From Anaeromyces robustus (Eukaryota > Neocallimastigomycota > Neocallimastigomycetes > Neocallimastigales > Neocallimastigaceae), in assembly GCA_002104895.1 (NCBI GenBank), contig MCFG01000408.1, positions 1 to 45,000 of the forward strand: 45,000 nucleotides of DNA, given 5' to 3'. Below, one piece after another: positions 12,001-24,027 of this stretch. Position numbers and translations under genes: made by a program. The first letter of the stretch is position 1. Every line of letters begins with the position of its first letter. The notes beneath the pieces are model-generated. The model was not told where the DNA came from and did not search any database. It was given only the letters and a program-made list of their open reading frames with translations.

Positions 12001-15000
12001 TTTGACGAGTTAAATTGTCAATCTCATCTTGCTTATCATTCTCAATGACTCTTGATTTTTCCATATTATCTGCTAATTGCTCCTCTAATTTTTTAGCCTT
12101 TTCTTTTTCATTTTCAACTATTTCTTCAATAATAGTAATTTTTTCAATTAGTTCCTTGATTTCATTTTGTTTAGCGTCATTAATTTCCTTTGATTTTATT
12201 TCATTTTCAGCTAATTGCTTCTCTAAGGATGAAATTTTATCTCTAGCATCATCAATATCACGATTCAAATGATCAATAACATCTTGCTTAGCATCATTAG
12301 TTTCTCTAGATTTTACCTCATTATCATTTAACCGTTGTTCTAAATCACTTACTTTTTCCTTTTCCAATTGAATAGCTTCCTCCAATCCACCGGATTTAGC
12401 TTTTTCTTCTTCTATGATTTTTTCAATAATAGTAATTTTTTCTATGAGTTTTTCAATTTCATTTTGCTTTTGTTGAATTTCATTTTGTTTTTCTAATTCT
12501 GCCTCTCTAGATTTTGCTCTTTCAAGATTTTGTTGATCAATGAAATCGTTTTTTTCTTTTTCATTTTGAACAATCTTTTGAAGAACAAATGGAATTAAAT
12601 TATTTAATTGATTTTTCTTTTCAACTTCAAGTTGTTTTGTTCTTTCTTCATTAGCAGCTAATTGTTTTTCTAAATCATTAGATTTTGCCTTTTCTTGTTC
12701 AACGATTTTTTCAATCTCAGCAATCTTTTGAACTAGCATTTCAATTTCATCCTGCTTTCCATTAGCAATATCTCTAGATCTTACTTCATTATCAGCTAAT
12801 TGTTGTTCCAAATTTTTAGCTTTTTCCTTTTCCACTTCATAATACTCTTCAATTTCAACAATCTTTGTCATTAAGTTATTAATTTCATTCTGTTTAGTAT
12901 CATTTGCTTCTCTAGATTGTTCTTGATTATTAATCAATTCTCTTTCCAATTCGGATATTTTTTCCTTATTTTCATTAATTCTATTTTCATAATCTTGAGC
13001 TTTTTCCTTGGCTTCATTGATTTGTTCATTTAATTGATCAATTTCTTTTTGTTTTTCAAAGATTTTTTCTTTTTCAAGATTTTGTCGTTCAATAATATCA
13101 CTTTTAAACTTTTCTTGTTGAACAATTTTTTCTATCATAAATGGGAAAATTGACCTTAATTGATTCTTCTTTTCCTCTTCAAGTTGTCTAGTTTTTTCTT
13201 CATTGTTTACTAATTGTTTTTCTAAATCATTAGCTCTTGCCTTTTCTTGTTCAACATCTTTATTAATTTCTGTTATTCTTAATAATAACTTTTGAATTTC
13301 ATCTTGTTTGTCGTTTTCAAGAACTCTAGATTTTTCAATATTATCATTTAACTGTTCTTCTAATTCATTAGCTTTTTCCCTTTCTTGTTTAACTATTTGT
13401 TCTAATTCATTAGCCTTAGCTTTTTCGTCTTCAACAATCTTTTCAATGACAGTAATTTGTTCAATTAAACGCTCAATCTCAATTTGTTTTGAATTACTAA
13501 CTTCTCTTGACTTTTGCTCATTATCTGATAATTGATTTTGTAATTTAGAGATTTCATCCTTATGTTTTTCAATGATATTTTCATAATCTTGAGCCTTACC
13601 CTTTGCTTCATCAATTTTAAGATTCAAATCATCAATTTCCTTTTGCTTTCCATTTTCAATAGCTTTAGCTCTTTCTTGTTGATCAATTAATTGTTCTATT
13701 AAACCTTTAGTCTTTTCCTTTTCAACTTCATAATATTCTTCAATTTCAGCAACCTTATACTTTAATTTATTAATTTCCTTCTGTCTAGCATCATCATCTA
13801 TTTTTGATTTTTGTTGACTATCAGTTAATTGCTTTTTCAAAACATCAATTTCATTCATATGATCTTTTATTGAATTTTCATAATCTTTAGCTTTCGCTTT
13901 GGCTTCATCAACTTGACGTTTTAATTCATCCAATTCATCTTGATGGTCATTTTCAATACCTCTTGTTCTTACTTCATGATCAACTAATTTTTGTTCCAAA
14001 TCTTTAGTTTTTTCCTTTTCATCTTCATAATATTCTTCAATTTGAACAATCTTATAAGTTAAACCATCAATTTCCTTTTGTTTACTATCATTAAGTTCTT
14101 TAGCTCTTTGTTCACTTTCGGCTAATTGTCTTTCTAAAGAAGAAATTTTTTCTTTATTCTCATGAATACTTTGTTCATAATTCTTTGCCTTGGTTTTGGC
14201 ATCATCAATTTGACTAGTTAAATTTTCAATAATACCTTGTTTATTAATCTCTATTATTTTTGATTTTTCGATATTATTATTTAATTGTTCTTCTAATTCT
14301 TTAGCCTTTTCCTTTTCCTGCTCAACTATTTTTTCAATGACAGTAATCTTTTGAAGTAAGGTTTCAATTTCCTTTTGTTTTGCATCAGCAATTTCGGTAG
14401 ACTTGGTTTCATTATCAGCTAATTGCTTTTGTAAAGTTAAAACTTCATTCTTATGTTCTTTAATGGTATTTTCATAATCTTGAGCTTTATCTCTAGCTTC
14501 ATCGATTTGACGATTTAAAACATCAATCTCCTTTTGCTTTTCCAAAGTTTTAGCTCTTTCAAGATTTTGAATATTAATTAAATCACTCTTATCTTTTTCC
14601 TTTTGAACAATTTTTTCAATGACTATTGGGAATAGAGCTCTTAATTGACTCTTCTTTTCATCTTCTAATTTTCTAGTTTTTTCAACATTTTCAATTAATT
14701 GTTTTTCTAATCCACTAGATTTTTCCTTTTCACATTCAACAACCTTTTGAATTTCAGTAATTTTCATAAGTAATTTTTCAATTTCAATTTGTTTTTCATT
14801 AGCAACCTCTCTTGATTTTTCTTCATTATTTGAAAGTTGTTTTTCTAAAACTTGTGTTTTTTGCTTTTCTTCCTTTACAACATTTTCTAATTGTTGAGCC
14901 TTTTCCCTTTCTTCCTTAACAACCTTTTCCAAGTCATTTGTCTTTGCCTTTTCAACCTCAATAATTTCTTCTATAATAGTAATTTTTTCAATTAAACGTT

Positions 15001-18000
15001 GAATTTCAATTTGTTTGGCATTATCAAGTTCTTTTGTCTTGGCTTCGTTTTCAGCTAATTGTCTCTCTAAGGAACTAATTTTTTCATTATTGTCTCTGAT
15101 CTTATTTTCATAATCTTGAGCTTTATCTTGAGCCTCATTAATTTGACGTTTTAAATCCTCAATTTCATACTGTTTATCATTTTCAATACCTCTAGATTTT
15201 TCTTCATGATCTGCTAATTGTTTTTCCAATTCCTGAGCTTTTTCTTTTTCATGTTGAACTGCTTTATTCAAGTTGGTTGATTTTTCCTTTTCAAATTCAA
15301 TAATTTCTTCAATCTCAACTATCTTTAAAACTAACTGATCAATTTCCTTCTGTTTATCATTTTCAATCTCCTTGAATTTTTGTTCATTTTCAGCCAACTG
15401 CTTTTCTAACAAAGAAATTGTTTCTTTCTTTTCATCGGCTAATTTCTCATAATCCTGAGCTTTTGTATTAGCTTTATCAATTTGATTCTTCAAGTTTTCG
15501 ATTTCATTTTGCTTCTCCAATTCAAGTTGCCTGAATTTTTCATTTTCTAATTTTTGACTATCCATAAAATCTTTCTTTTCTTTTTCATTTTGAACAATCT
15601 TTTTTACAATGAATGGAAGTAATGATTTCATGTTATTTTGTTTCTCAACTTCAAGATTTCTCGTTTTTTCTTCATTTGCAGCTAACTGCTTTTCCAAATC
15701 AATTGCTTTTTCCTTCTCCTGTTTCATTAATTTTTCAATTTCAGTTATTTTAGTGACTAATCTTTCAATTTCAATTCTTTTTTCATTTTCGAAAGCTTTT
15801 GTTCTTTCCTCTTTATCCTTTAATTCATCTTCAACAGCTCTCGATTTTTCTTCTCTTTCCTTCAATTGATTTTGTAATGTTGTAGCTCTTTCTTTTTCCT
15901 GTTGATTAATTTTTTCAATTTCGGTAATTTGAATCAATAATTTTTCAATTTCACTTTGTTTTTGAAGTTCATAATTTTTTGATTTAATTTCTCTTTCATT
16001 TAATCTTTGCTCTAAATTTTTTGTTTTTTCTCTCTCTTGATCGATTAAACTTTGATATTCTCTAGTTTTATTTTTAGCTTCATTAATTTGATCATTCAAC
16101 TTTTTAATTTCAACCTCTTTCTCAATTTCAATACTTCTATTACGTTCATCTTTTTGATTTAATTGATTTTCTAAATTGTTGACGGTTTTCTTTTCATTTT
16201 CAATCAATATAATATATTGTTCAATCTTAATTTTAGCTTGTTTTATTTGTTCATTTAATTTATCAATTTCACTTTGTTTTGCTTTTTCAAAATCTTTAGA
16301 TTTTATTTCTTGGTCATTTAATTGAACCTCAAAGGCTTTAGCTTTTTCTTTTTCTTCTTGGGCCATCTTCTCAATAGTATTAATACGAACTAATAATTTT
16401 TCAATTTCACTTTGTTTTCTATTTTCCAAATCTTTGGATTCAATTTCCTTCGTATTTAATTCTAATTTCAATGCATTTGACTTCTCCTTTTCTTCATCAA
16501 TCATTTTATTGGCTTCTTGAATTTTGATATTTAATTGTTCAATAATTCCTTGTTTATCTTTTTGTTTCTCCTTTTCTTGATTAATTAATAATTCAAGTTT
16601 TGATGATTTATCATTAGCTTCTTTTGCCTCGTGGGTTAATTTTTCAATTTCCTTATTTTTTTCTAACTCTAAATCTCTAGATTTTTGTTCATTTTCCTCA
16701 AGTTGTTTTTCTAATTGATTTGATCTTAATTGTTCTTGCCTTATTTGATTCTCAAATTCTTTAGACCTTGCATTAATCTCTTGAATTTGTATAATTAACT
16801 TATCTATTTCATTTTGTTTTTGTAATTGATAATTTCTAGAATTTTCTTCTTGTTTGTTCATTTGAGTTATCAATTCACTAGATTTATCACGTTCAATCTG
16901 TATCAATTTTTCATATTCTATAACCTTAAGTTGAGTTTCTTTGATTTGTTGTTGTAATTTTTCAATTTCATCATGTTTTACATTTTCAAGATCTTTTGAT
17001 TTTTCTTCTTTTAATTCTAACTGTTGTTCTAATTTTTGAGCTTTTTCTTTCTCTTTTTGAATCAAAGTAACATATTCTTTAGATCTAATTTCTATTTCCC
17101 TTATTTGAACAGTTAACTTTTCAATTTCTTTAATCTTTTCGATTTCATAAATAGTCTGAGTATTCTTTAATTCTTTAAGTTTTGCTTCTAATTCTTTAGA
17201 TCTTTCCTGTTCATTCTGAAGCAATGTTTTATAATTAGTAATCTCTTTTTCACTTGAATGTTTCAAACGATTAAAAGCTTTTCTATCTACTTTTTGTTTT
17301 TCTTCTAATTGATTAATCAGTTTTTTAATTTCTACAAATCTTGCTTTATATTCTCTTGATTTATTTTTTTCTTCTTCATTTATTTTTTTTAATTCTCTGA
17401 ATTTAGCTTGATATTTTTCAATTTGTTCATTTAGTTTTTTAGGATCATATGTTTTCCTATATCTAGGTTCAGAAACATCTGTCATACGACTCATGCTAAT
17501 ATCAGATATACGACTATAATTTTGCATATTTCTTTCTAATTTACTTGTTTTTTCTTTATATAAAACAAGATCTGATTCTAAGTTTGTTTTTTCAACTTCT
17601 AATTTTTTTAATGCATTATCTTTTATTTTATAATCTTTTTTAAGAGTTTCAAGTTCTTCTTTTAATCTTCGAAGATCATTTTCTCTATTTATACATTCTT
17701 GTTTCATTATTTCTAATTCCTGCTTAACTTCTTCATTTGATGAATTTTCATTATTATTTGAATTTGACTTTTCATAATTGAAGTTATTACCCATATTTCT
17801 TGGGTTTACAGAAATTTCATTAAATGCATTTTCATTTACATCATATAGGACCCCACGAGTTTTATTTTCATTTTCTATTATATATAACATTATAATTTGA
17901 TTATTATATTTTATTATTGTTAATTTTTATTATGATTATTATTAAAATATTAAACTATTTATTTTAAAATATATATATTTACCTTTTAAAACTCCTCTTG

Positions 18001-18325
18001 AACGAACTGAGACTTCATTTTCTTCTGGATTTGGAGTAGCATAGCCCAATAATCTAGAATATCTTTTTGTTTTATTTTCATCATTTTGATAAAAATTATT
18101 TACTGGTCTTTTAGGAATAATATTATCCTTTTCAAGATCTAAATTTTCATCATCAGATATATCACTAATATCAAAATCATCATCACTTTCAACATCTGAA
18201 GTTGGAGCATTAGCTAAAGCCTCGAGTTTCTTTAAATTGAATTCTAATTTAGAAATATCCAATAAAACTGTTGAGGTATCTGACTCTGCAGATAATTTTT
18301 CATATTTTGCTTGATTTTTATCCAT
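20..18325 (-). CDS. Giant membrane-anchored coiled-coil repeat protein (two exons, about 6065 aa, 3' end probably frameshifted)
   Basis: Not a family I recognise. Exon 1 is 18325-17983 (114 codons plus one base, ATG at 18325). Exon 2 runs from 17874 to a stop at 20-22. They join in frame across a GT-AG intron (phase 1, restoring a Glu codon), so the ATG at 17890 lies inside the intron. In spliced numbering: acidic Asp/Glu/Ser N-terminus (about 45-70); heptad-rich coiled coil (about 170-2910) of KITEIEKIVE / LEKQLADNE units; three basic and SxxEGKSL blocks (2920-3375); twelve 58-residue beta-type repeats (3418-4067); LIP and QWKD helix modules (to about 4640); second coiled coil (4645-5130); two hydrophobic segments (5201-5228, 5265-5287); acidic/basic repetitive tail. 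The hairpin topology suggests a giant tether or scaffold with both ends in the cytosol; this is inference. The tail probably continues past base 1 (see frameshift entry). General resemblance to SMC-like or golgin proteins comes from the coiled coil alone and is not homology evidence. Confidence 0.85.
1100..1295 (-). repeat. FVDAKDGSEN coding repeats, 66-bp unit
   Basis: Three near-identical 22-residue units (SGFVDAKDGSENTKPEDISQ) lie in tandem in the tail after the membrane hairpin. Related FVDTKDGSES, FVDVKDGSEN and FVDARGEGD units lie before the hairpin at about 3180-3350. High DNA identity between the three tandem copies points to recent duplication. Confidence 0.85.
1330..2070 (-). repeat. 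SLIDIVEQEDR-type linear motif repeats in the tail
   Basis: Within the tail, short segments recur with the pattern S-[LF]-[IL]-[DE]-x-V-[EG]-x-[ED]-[DE]: GSLIDIVEQEDQMREI, GSLIDLVEQEDRLIEL and SSLLDIVEHEDRLVEI are closest; SFLIETVGKDEHD and SYLLDQIEMD are weaker. They are spaced through otherwise disordered Asn/Glu/Ser-rich sequence, which is the usual layout of a multivalent binding motif. Partner unknown. Confidence 0.7.
2357..2616 (-). other. Predicted transmembrane hairpin in the giant protein
   Basis: Two hydrophobic stretches are seen: one around GIISHLVNILGYTVTTASIM (2533-2616) and one around TLIGSVLLLFLLNILY (2357-2421). A basic loop of about 35 residues containing NKNRKNYIKQSKK separates them. 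No N-terminal signal peptide is visible. Both flanks are highly charged, so both ends are expected on the same side. These are the only strongly hydrophobic segments I noticed in about 6000 residues. Confidence 0.75.
4395..5225 (-). repeat. QWKD/QWKN helix module repeats (seven copies)
   Basis: Alternating forms QWKDLLSTALKSMKN and QWNDIISSAIKVIQPKKN occur seven times, separated by Asn/Asp/His-rich linkers and by RSLxxxxPxE-type segments. The paired arrangement (about 250-260 bp per pair, seen at 4500-4720 and 4750-4970) indicates duplication of a two-module unit. They resemble in pattern the NPYKNLIPTVLQMI segments upstream in the protein. Confidence 0.8.
6015..7965 (-). repeat. Twelve tandem 58-residue repeats with a lectin-like beta motif
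   Basis: Core KYTLNLSKDGELYVTDDNDN is followed by VYWNRVPVK, then an acidic linker (EEEPKQEEIESSPKELEVPE). Ten copies are close to identical; the first (YYLNLAKDGGLSVIDG) and last (YCLNLSEDGGISLGGS) are diverged, as expected for an array growing from its middle. The spacing L-x-L-x2-D-G-x-L-x-V-x-D-x(6)-W matches the strand motif of bulb-type (B_lectin, GNA-like) domains by eye. Alternate copies are most alike, giving a 348-bp higher-order unit across about 6280-7000. Confidence 0.85.
8090..9460 (-). repeat. Three duplicated basic / SxxEGKSL / LIP blocks
   Basis: Three copies of a block of about 160-180 residues. Each has PELLSPPP, then a basic run (KKRNKKKVKKVITTTTIVKK), then repeats of QSFLSEGKSLIIPEQ type, then NPYKNLIPTVLQMIVSQAK, then a short coiled-coil piece (KKIIEIEKVAQQEKERADAL). 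The block was clearly duplicated as a unit. The SxxEGKSL repeats are rich in serine next to acidic residues and could be phosphorylated; no function is known to me. Confidence 0.85.
10620..11870 (-). repeat. 414-bp near-identical coding tandem repeats in the coiled coil
   Basis: The word TAATGCATCAATTTCATCTT recurs at 10631, 11045 and 11459, exactly 414 bp (138 codons) apart. The sequence between is almost identical, encoding LEKQLSENEVKTKEISDAKQ, IEKITIIEQIVENEKEKANE and so on. The rest of the coiled coil shows the same units at much lower identity. This is the youngest expansion in the coiled coil and a likely site of copy-number variation or assembly collapse. Confidence 0.85.
17875..17982 (-). 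other. Intron 1 of the giant coiled-coil gene (108 bp)
   Basis: On the minus strand exon 1 ends ...GTTTTAAAAG, followed by the donor GTAAATATAT at 17982. The acceptor AATAG ends at 17875. Joining leaves G+AA = Glu and keeps frame into the NENKTRGVLYD reading. The two exon readings do not share a frame without this splice, and the intron interior is nearly pure A/T with in-frame stops in the exon 1 frame. RNA-seq is not available, so the splice is predicted. Confidence 0.85.
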
Positions 18326-20030
18326 ATTTTATTTTGATATTTTTATTTATTTTTTGTTTTTAGATTTTGATTTTATTTATGTTTTGTTTGGTTTAGTTTT
18401 AATTGAATAATACTTTATTTAAACTTTATTATTAAAAAATATAGTAAAGTTTTTATGTCAAAATTTGATTTTTGATTAATATAGATTAGTCAAAAAATAT
18501 TTTATATTTTTTTATTTGCTTAAATTATTTGAAATCAATAAACTTTATACTTATTTACAAATATTCAAGTTTATTGTTATAAAAAAATTTTTTAATATGA
18601 TATAAAAATAAAAAAAGGTTTTACTTTTTTCTATTTTCTTTGGTTAATATTTATGGATAATTTTTTTATGAAATTATTTGTTATGTTTTATATTTTTATT
18701 ATTTCTTATTTGTTTTAAAAAAAAAGTGTTATTTGTTATTTTTGCTTATTATCTAGTATAATTAATTGTTTGTTAATTTACACTTTTTTTTAAAAAGAAA
18801 TTTTTTTTTATTTTTTTTATATTTGTTTGAGTTGTTTGATTTGCGTTTTGCTTAAGTTTACTTAAATAATTTATTTTTAAAAAAAAATATATTATTTAAT
18901 TTAAAGTAATTATGAATTTAAAATTAAAATATTAAAATTTTAATTTTACGTTGTTTAGTCATATATCAAATAAAATTTTATTTGATTTTTAATTATTTTA
19001 ATTTGATTTTTAATTTGTTGTGTTGAATTATGATTTTATTCTTTTTTTAAAAAAAAAAGTACTAATAAGTACCCGACCTTATTTCTATATTAATTTTTTG
19101 AATTAATATTTATTTGTTTTGTTTTGTTTTACTTTATTTTATTTTATTTTATTTTATTTTAATGATAAATATTGATTTACTATATTTTTTAAAATATGGT
19201 TTTATTTTTTTATTAATGGTATGTAATGATAATTAATTTTAAGGTAATTTAATTTAATCCTTCTAAAGTATAAAATTTAAAAAGATTTACTATTTTTATT
19301 TTATATTACTTTCTAATACTATTTTATTAATATATCATATAATATGTATTAAAATTTAATTAATAACTATTTATAATAATTATTACTATTATATTAAAAT
19401 CTGTACAATTTTTAACTATTAAAAAATGTTATATTAAATTTACTATAATAATTATTTCTCTAATAATTTCTATAATTTTTTGTTTTTTTTTTTTTAACAA
19501 TAGTAGTGTTATCCTAAATGTTAATTGTAAATATTAGTCTTAACAAAATTTAAATTATTTTTAAAATATATTCTACAAAATATATTGAAATAAATAAATA
19601 TATCTATCTCTAATATTTAATAATAGACGATGATTATAATAATAATAAAATTTATAAATAAAAATTAAATTAAATAAAAATACTTTATGAATAAATTAAT
19701 AAAACAAACATTATAATAAAAATTAAAAAATAAGATAAAATAAAAAAAGAAATAATTAGAATTTTATAAATTAATATAAATATAAATTTATAAAATTCTA
19801 ATTAATTAAAATAAAAAAAATTTAATCAATTATTAACAAACAATTAAATCAAAGAATACTAGAGGAAAAAAAGGAAAATTATTATAAGAGGGCATTTTTC
19901 TTATTTATATAGAAAATTAATTTAATACAAAATAAAATTATTACAATATATAATATAATAATTTATTTATTCGTTGTTTATATGAAATAAATTATTATTG
20001 AGTAGTTAATAATAAATAATCCAAATATTT
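18326..20030. other. AT-rich gene-free spacer upstream of the giant gene
   Basis: It should contain the promoter and 5' UTR of the minus-strand gene, but the base composition prevents calling a TATA box or other site. A TTTTA pentanucleotide run lies at about 19118-19161. Otherwise only poly-A/T tracts are seen. Confidence 0.6.
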
Positions 20031-20192
<162 letters not shown>

Positions 20193-21510
20193 TTTACCCT
20201 ATTACAAACTATCATTATTAATAATCTTAAATCTATTAATCAAACATGTTTTTTAATATATCAATATATTATAATATATTATATTTATATATTAAATCAA
20301 TAAATTAAATATCAAGTAGTAATATATTTTATTTGTTAATAAAAGTATATTCTATATATTTTGTACTACAATTGCAAAAATTTTTAAATACTTTGTAATG
20401 TATTTCATATAAACATAATATATATTATATTAAAGATATTATATTAAAGTGGCAATTTAATAATTTAAGGTTAAGTTACACGAGGCCAATACAATTCAAA
20501 TATTATTTAAAATATTTCTTTTTTATATATTGTTTATTTTCTTTTTTTTTTTTTTTTTTTTTTTTTTTTGGTTATTTTATTTATTTATTAAATTTAAAGT
20601 ATATATTATAATATAATAATTATTATATCATTATATAAATAATTAGTAATTAATTACTAATTGAAAAAATAATAACCAATGATTATATAGTAAAAAAAAT
20701 AAAAATTTAGTATTTGGTAATTTTAAATATAAAAAAAAAAAAATATTAGTAATACATAATTTTTAATTAAAACAAACTAATATATCTATATAGAGTAAAA
20801 ACTAATTAATAAAAAATTATTAATTTTTAATTTTTATAAATGCTAAAAAATACATAATTTAAAGAGTTAAGCCAATTTATTAAACACAGTAAAAAATTAT
20901 AAAAAAAATGAATTAATGAAAAGAAAGAGAGAAAGAAAAAGAAAAAAAGAATAAAAAAAAAGAAAAACATTAAAATAATGATAAAAAAACGTTTATATGA
21001 ATAATACTAAAAGTTTTTATAATGATTTATATGAATAATACTAAATGAATATGTATATATAATTTTAATTAAATCAATCTAAAAATATATATTCATTATT
21101 TTACATAAAATATTCTATATTTTTATAAGAGTTTTTTTAATATAATTAACCTTCTTTTATTTCTTAGTAATTTTAATAATGGAACATATGGTAAAGTATT
21201 TCAATTTCAATCTTTCAATTATGAGGCAAACCTCTTAACTGAATAATTAGAATTAGTAATAAAATAAAGCAAAAAAAAAAAATTTAATTAATTATATTAA
21301 TTAATTAATTTTATTTATATTTTTTAAAAAAATATTTAAAAATTTTAAAAAAAAAAAATAATTTACTTACGAACCAATGAGCGTAAATTTTATCAATATT
21401 TAAAATACTTTTATTTATGACAAAAATTATATATTTAAAAATATTAATGTAACTAATGTAACATAAGCATTATAATTAAATAAAAACTTTAATTTATAAT
21501 AAAGTAATTG
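20193..21510. other. AT-rich spacer with a poly-T tract and one exon-like island
   Basis: A T run of about 30 bases lies near 20538-20569 and A-rich tracts near 20880-20975. The only coding-like piece is 21166-21246. There a pyrimidine-rich stretch ending TTTCTTAG is followed by a reading NGTYGKVFQFQSFNYEANLL and then a stop. This could be a remnant exon; confidence in it is low. Confidence 0.5.
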
Positions 21511-22002
<492 letters not shown>

Positions 22003-22365
22003 TTCAAATTATTTTAATAATTTTTATTTGTTTTTTTTTTACTAGCATTTTATAATATAAAAATTATTATATTTATATCTTTAGTTTTTTTTCTGATAGG
22101 ATTAAAGTATAAAATAAAAAATTATATATAACAATTTATTAATTATTAGTTACTTAAAGAAATACATATAATTTTTTAATTAAATATTTTTTTAAAAATT
22201 TATATTAAAATTTAAATAAAAAAGTTTTTAAAAAATATTTAAAGTTTTTAAAGTTTTGTTTCATATATATTAAATTAATATATAAACCTAACCATATTAG
22301 CAACATATTTTAATGTGATACTAATTTACATATAAAATTTTTACCACTATTGTTTCTAAATATTA

Positions 22366-22546
22366 TATTTCATTGGCTATATCTTTTCTTCATCAATCAT
22401 TTAAAAGTCTCTCAATTACTGATTATCAACTTTTAAATATTGGCCAAGAAAGCCTCTTCTGAAGTGATATATAATCTATCAACAAAAAACTAAACAGATA
22501 TATTTAAATCTACTTTAAGTATAGAAGAGTGTAATCTTTAATGGTA
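22366..22546 (+). pseudogene. Possible decayed coding island
   Basis: Locally higher codon-like composition gives SLAISFLHQSFKSLSITDYQ then LLNIGQESLF and a stop. The next frame continues SEVIYNLSTKN, stop, TDIFKSTLSIEECNL. Mixed frames with stops suggest a relic. No family is recognised, and chance cannot be excluded at this length. Confidence 0.25.
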
Positions 22547-22652
22547 ATATCTATTTGTTTTTATTTATTTTTTTAAAGACTTTTGATTAAGGATATATTA
22601 GAGCTACATAATAAAAATGTAGATAATAATATTTGAAAATATTTTTATAATT

Positions 22653-23106
22653 ATAAGCATCAAATTTATATTATTTTCATTTCTTATTCTTATTATTATT
22701 ATTCTTATTATATTATTATCATTATTATTATTATTATTATAATATTCTTATTATTCTTATTATTATTCTTATTATTAATAATAATATTTTAATAATTATA
22801 AGCATCAAATTTTTATTATTTTCATTTCTTATTCTTATTCTTATCTTTATTATTATTATTATTATTATTATATTATTATTATTATTATTATCATTATTAT
22901 TATCATTATAATATTCTTATTATTCTTATTATTCTTATTATTATTAATATTAATATTAATTATAAACATCAAATTTATATTATTTTCATTTCTTATTCTT
23001 ATTCTTATTATTATATTATTATTATTATTATTATTATTATAATATTCTTATTTTTATTCTTATTATTCTTATTCTTATTATTCTTATTCTTATTATTATT
23101 ATTTAT
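22653..23106. repeat. Three-copy minisatellite of about 140-170 bp with ATT/CTT triplets
   Basis: The anchor AAGCATCAAATTTATATTAT followed by TTTCATTTCTTATTCTTATT occurs at about 22657, 22799 and (AAACATC variant) 22966. Each anchor is followed by a variable ATT/ATTCTT triplet stretch. Anchors are conserved while triplet tails differ in length. Confidence 0.85.
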
Positions 23107-23684
23107 CAATTTTCAAAGATTGGATGAGTAATAACATATATATTTTATAATTAAGTACAGTTAAATACACATAATAAAATTATATATAAAAGAAATAGTA
23201 GTTTTAGATAGTTAATTTTAAACAAATGATAAAACAAATTATGCAATTCATTATTAATAAATAATAGATATAGAAATACAATTTTTTTGAAATATTTTAA
23301 AAATAGTGCATTAATATTTATGTTAATTTATTATATATATATCTAATATTATATGATATTAAATAGGTAAAAAGTATTTTTTAATACCTTTTTTAAATAC
23401 ATATAATAAAATATACCAAAATTATATATTCTTATATATATAACACAGTTGTATAATATATTGATTTACACTTAAAAAACACATTTTTTGGATATAATTT
23501 ATAAATGTTTAAATAAAAAATAATATTGATGTAAAAACAGTATAAAATTAATACTTTAAACAGTTTCATATTTATATAATGTAAAACTTATTTATATATT
23601 AATGTAAAATTATCAGTCTCCTTTATTTAAGCAATTAATGACTATGTTATCTAATTTAATTTTAAAATATTTTTCATATAAGAT
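23107..23684. other. AT-rich spacer, no feature seen
   Basis: No reading frame, RNA gene or tandem repeat could be supported between the minisatellite and the LINE fragment. Confidence 0.6.
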
Positions 23685-23696
23685 AAATTATATGAC

Positions 23697-24015
23697 TTTT
23701 TTTTTTTATAGCACACAATTCGTACATCATCTTTATTGAATTTAAATATTAAAATACGTGAATCATAAAAAAAACACATAATGAAAAAAATGATACTAAA
23801 AAAAATAAAAAATCAGTAAAACATTATTAATAATAATAAATAATACTGGAGGGAAAAAAAGTAGCATAATAATATTTAAAAACAATATATCCATACAAGC
23901 CCTTAATTCTACATATTATAGAATTAATTAAAGAAAAATTGAGCTATCCTATTCGAAATAGGATCGGCATTTGCTCTACTAGGCTGTCCTACTGTGTTAT
24001 CAGCATTGACGTTTC
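23697..24015 (-). mobile_element. LINE 3'-end fragment (last codons plus 3' UTR)
   Basis: Read on the minus strand it matches the 3' part of the LINE at 37132-37973. It begins inside the final codons (NVNADNTVGQPSRANADPIS against NVYADNTVGQPRRANADPIS), followed by the same UTR (GAATTAAGGGCTTGTATGGA, TAGTATCATTTTTTTCATTA, AATTCAATAAA). It ends in 10 A after 24 extra bases beyond AATAAA. Candidate target-site duplications flank it exactly: AAATTATATGAC at 23685 and AAATTATATAAC at 24016 (11/12). It is more diverged than the other copy and so probably older. Confidence 0.85.
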
Positions 24016-24027
24016 AAATTATATAAC

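Noticed and set aside
17871-17890. ATG at 17890 as the true start of the giant protein
   Set aside because: The bases before 17874 fit an intron acceptor and the frame joins exon 1 in phase; this ATG lies inside the intron.
20-18325. Calling the giant protein an SMC ATPase, myosin or viral inclusion-body protein from its coiled coil
   Set aside because: No Walker motifs, hinge or motor domain seen; long Glu/Lys heptads give such matches without homology.
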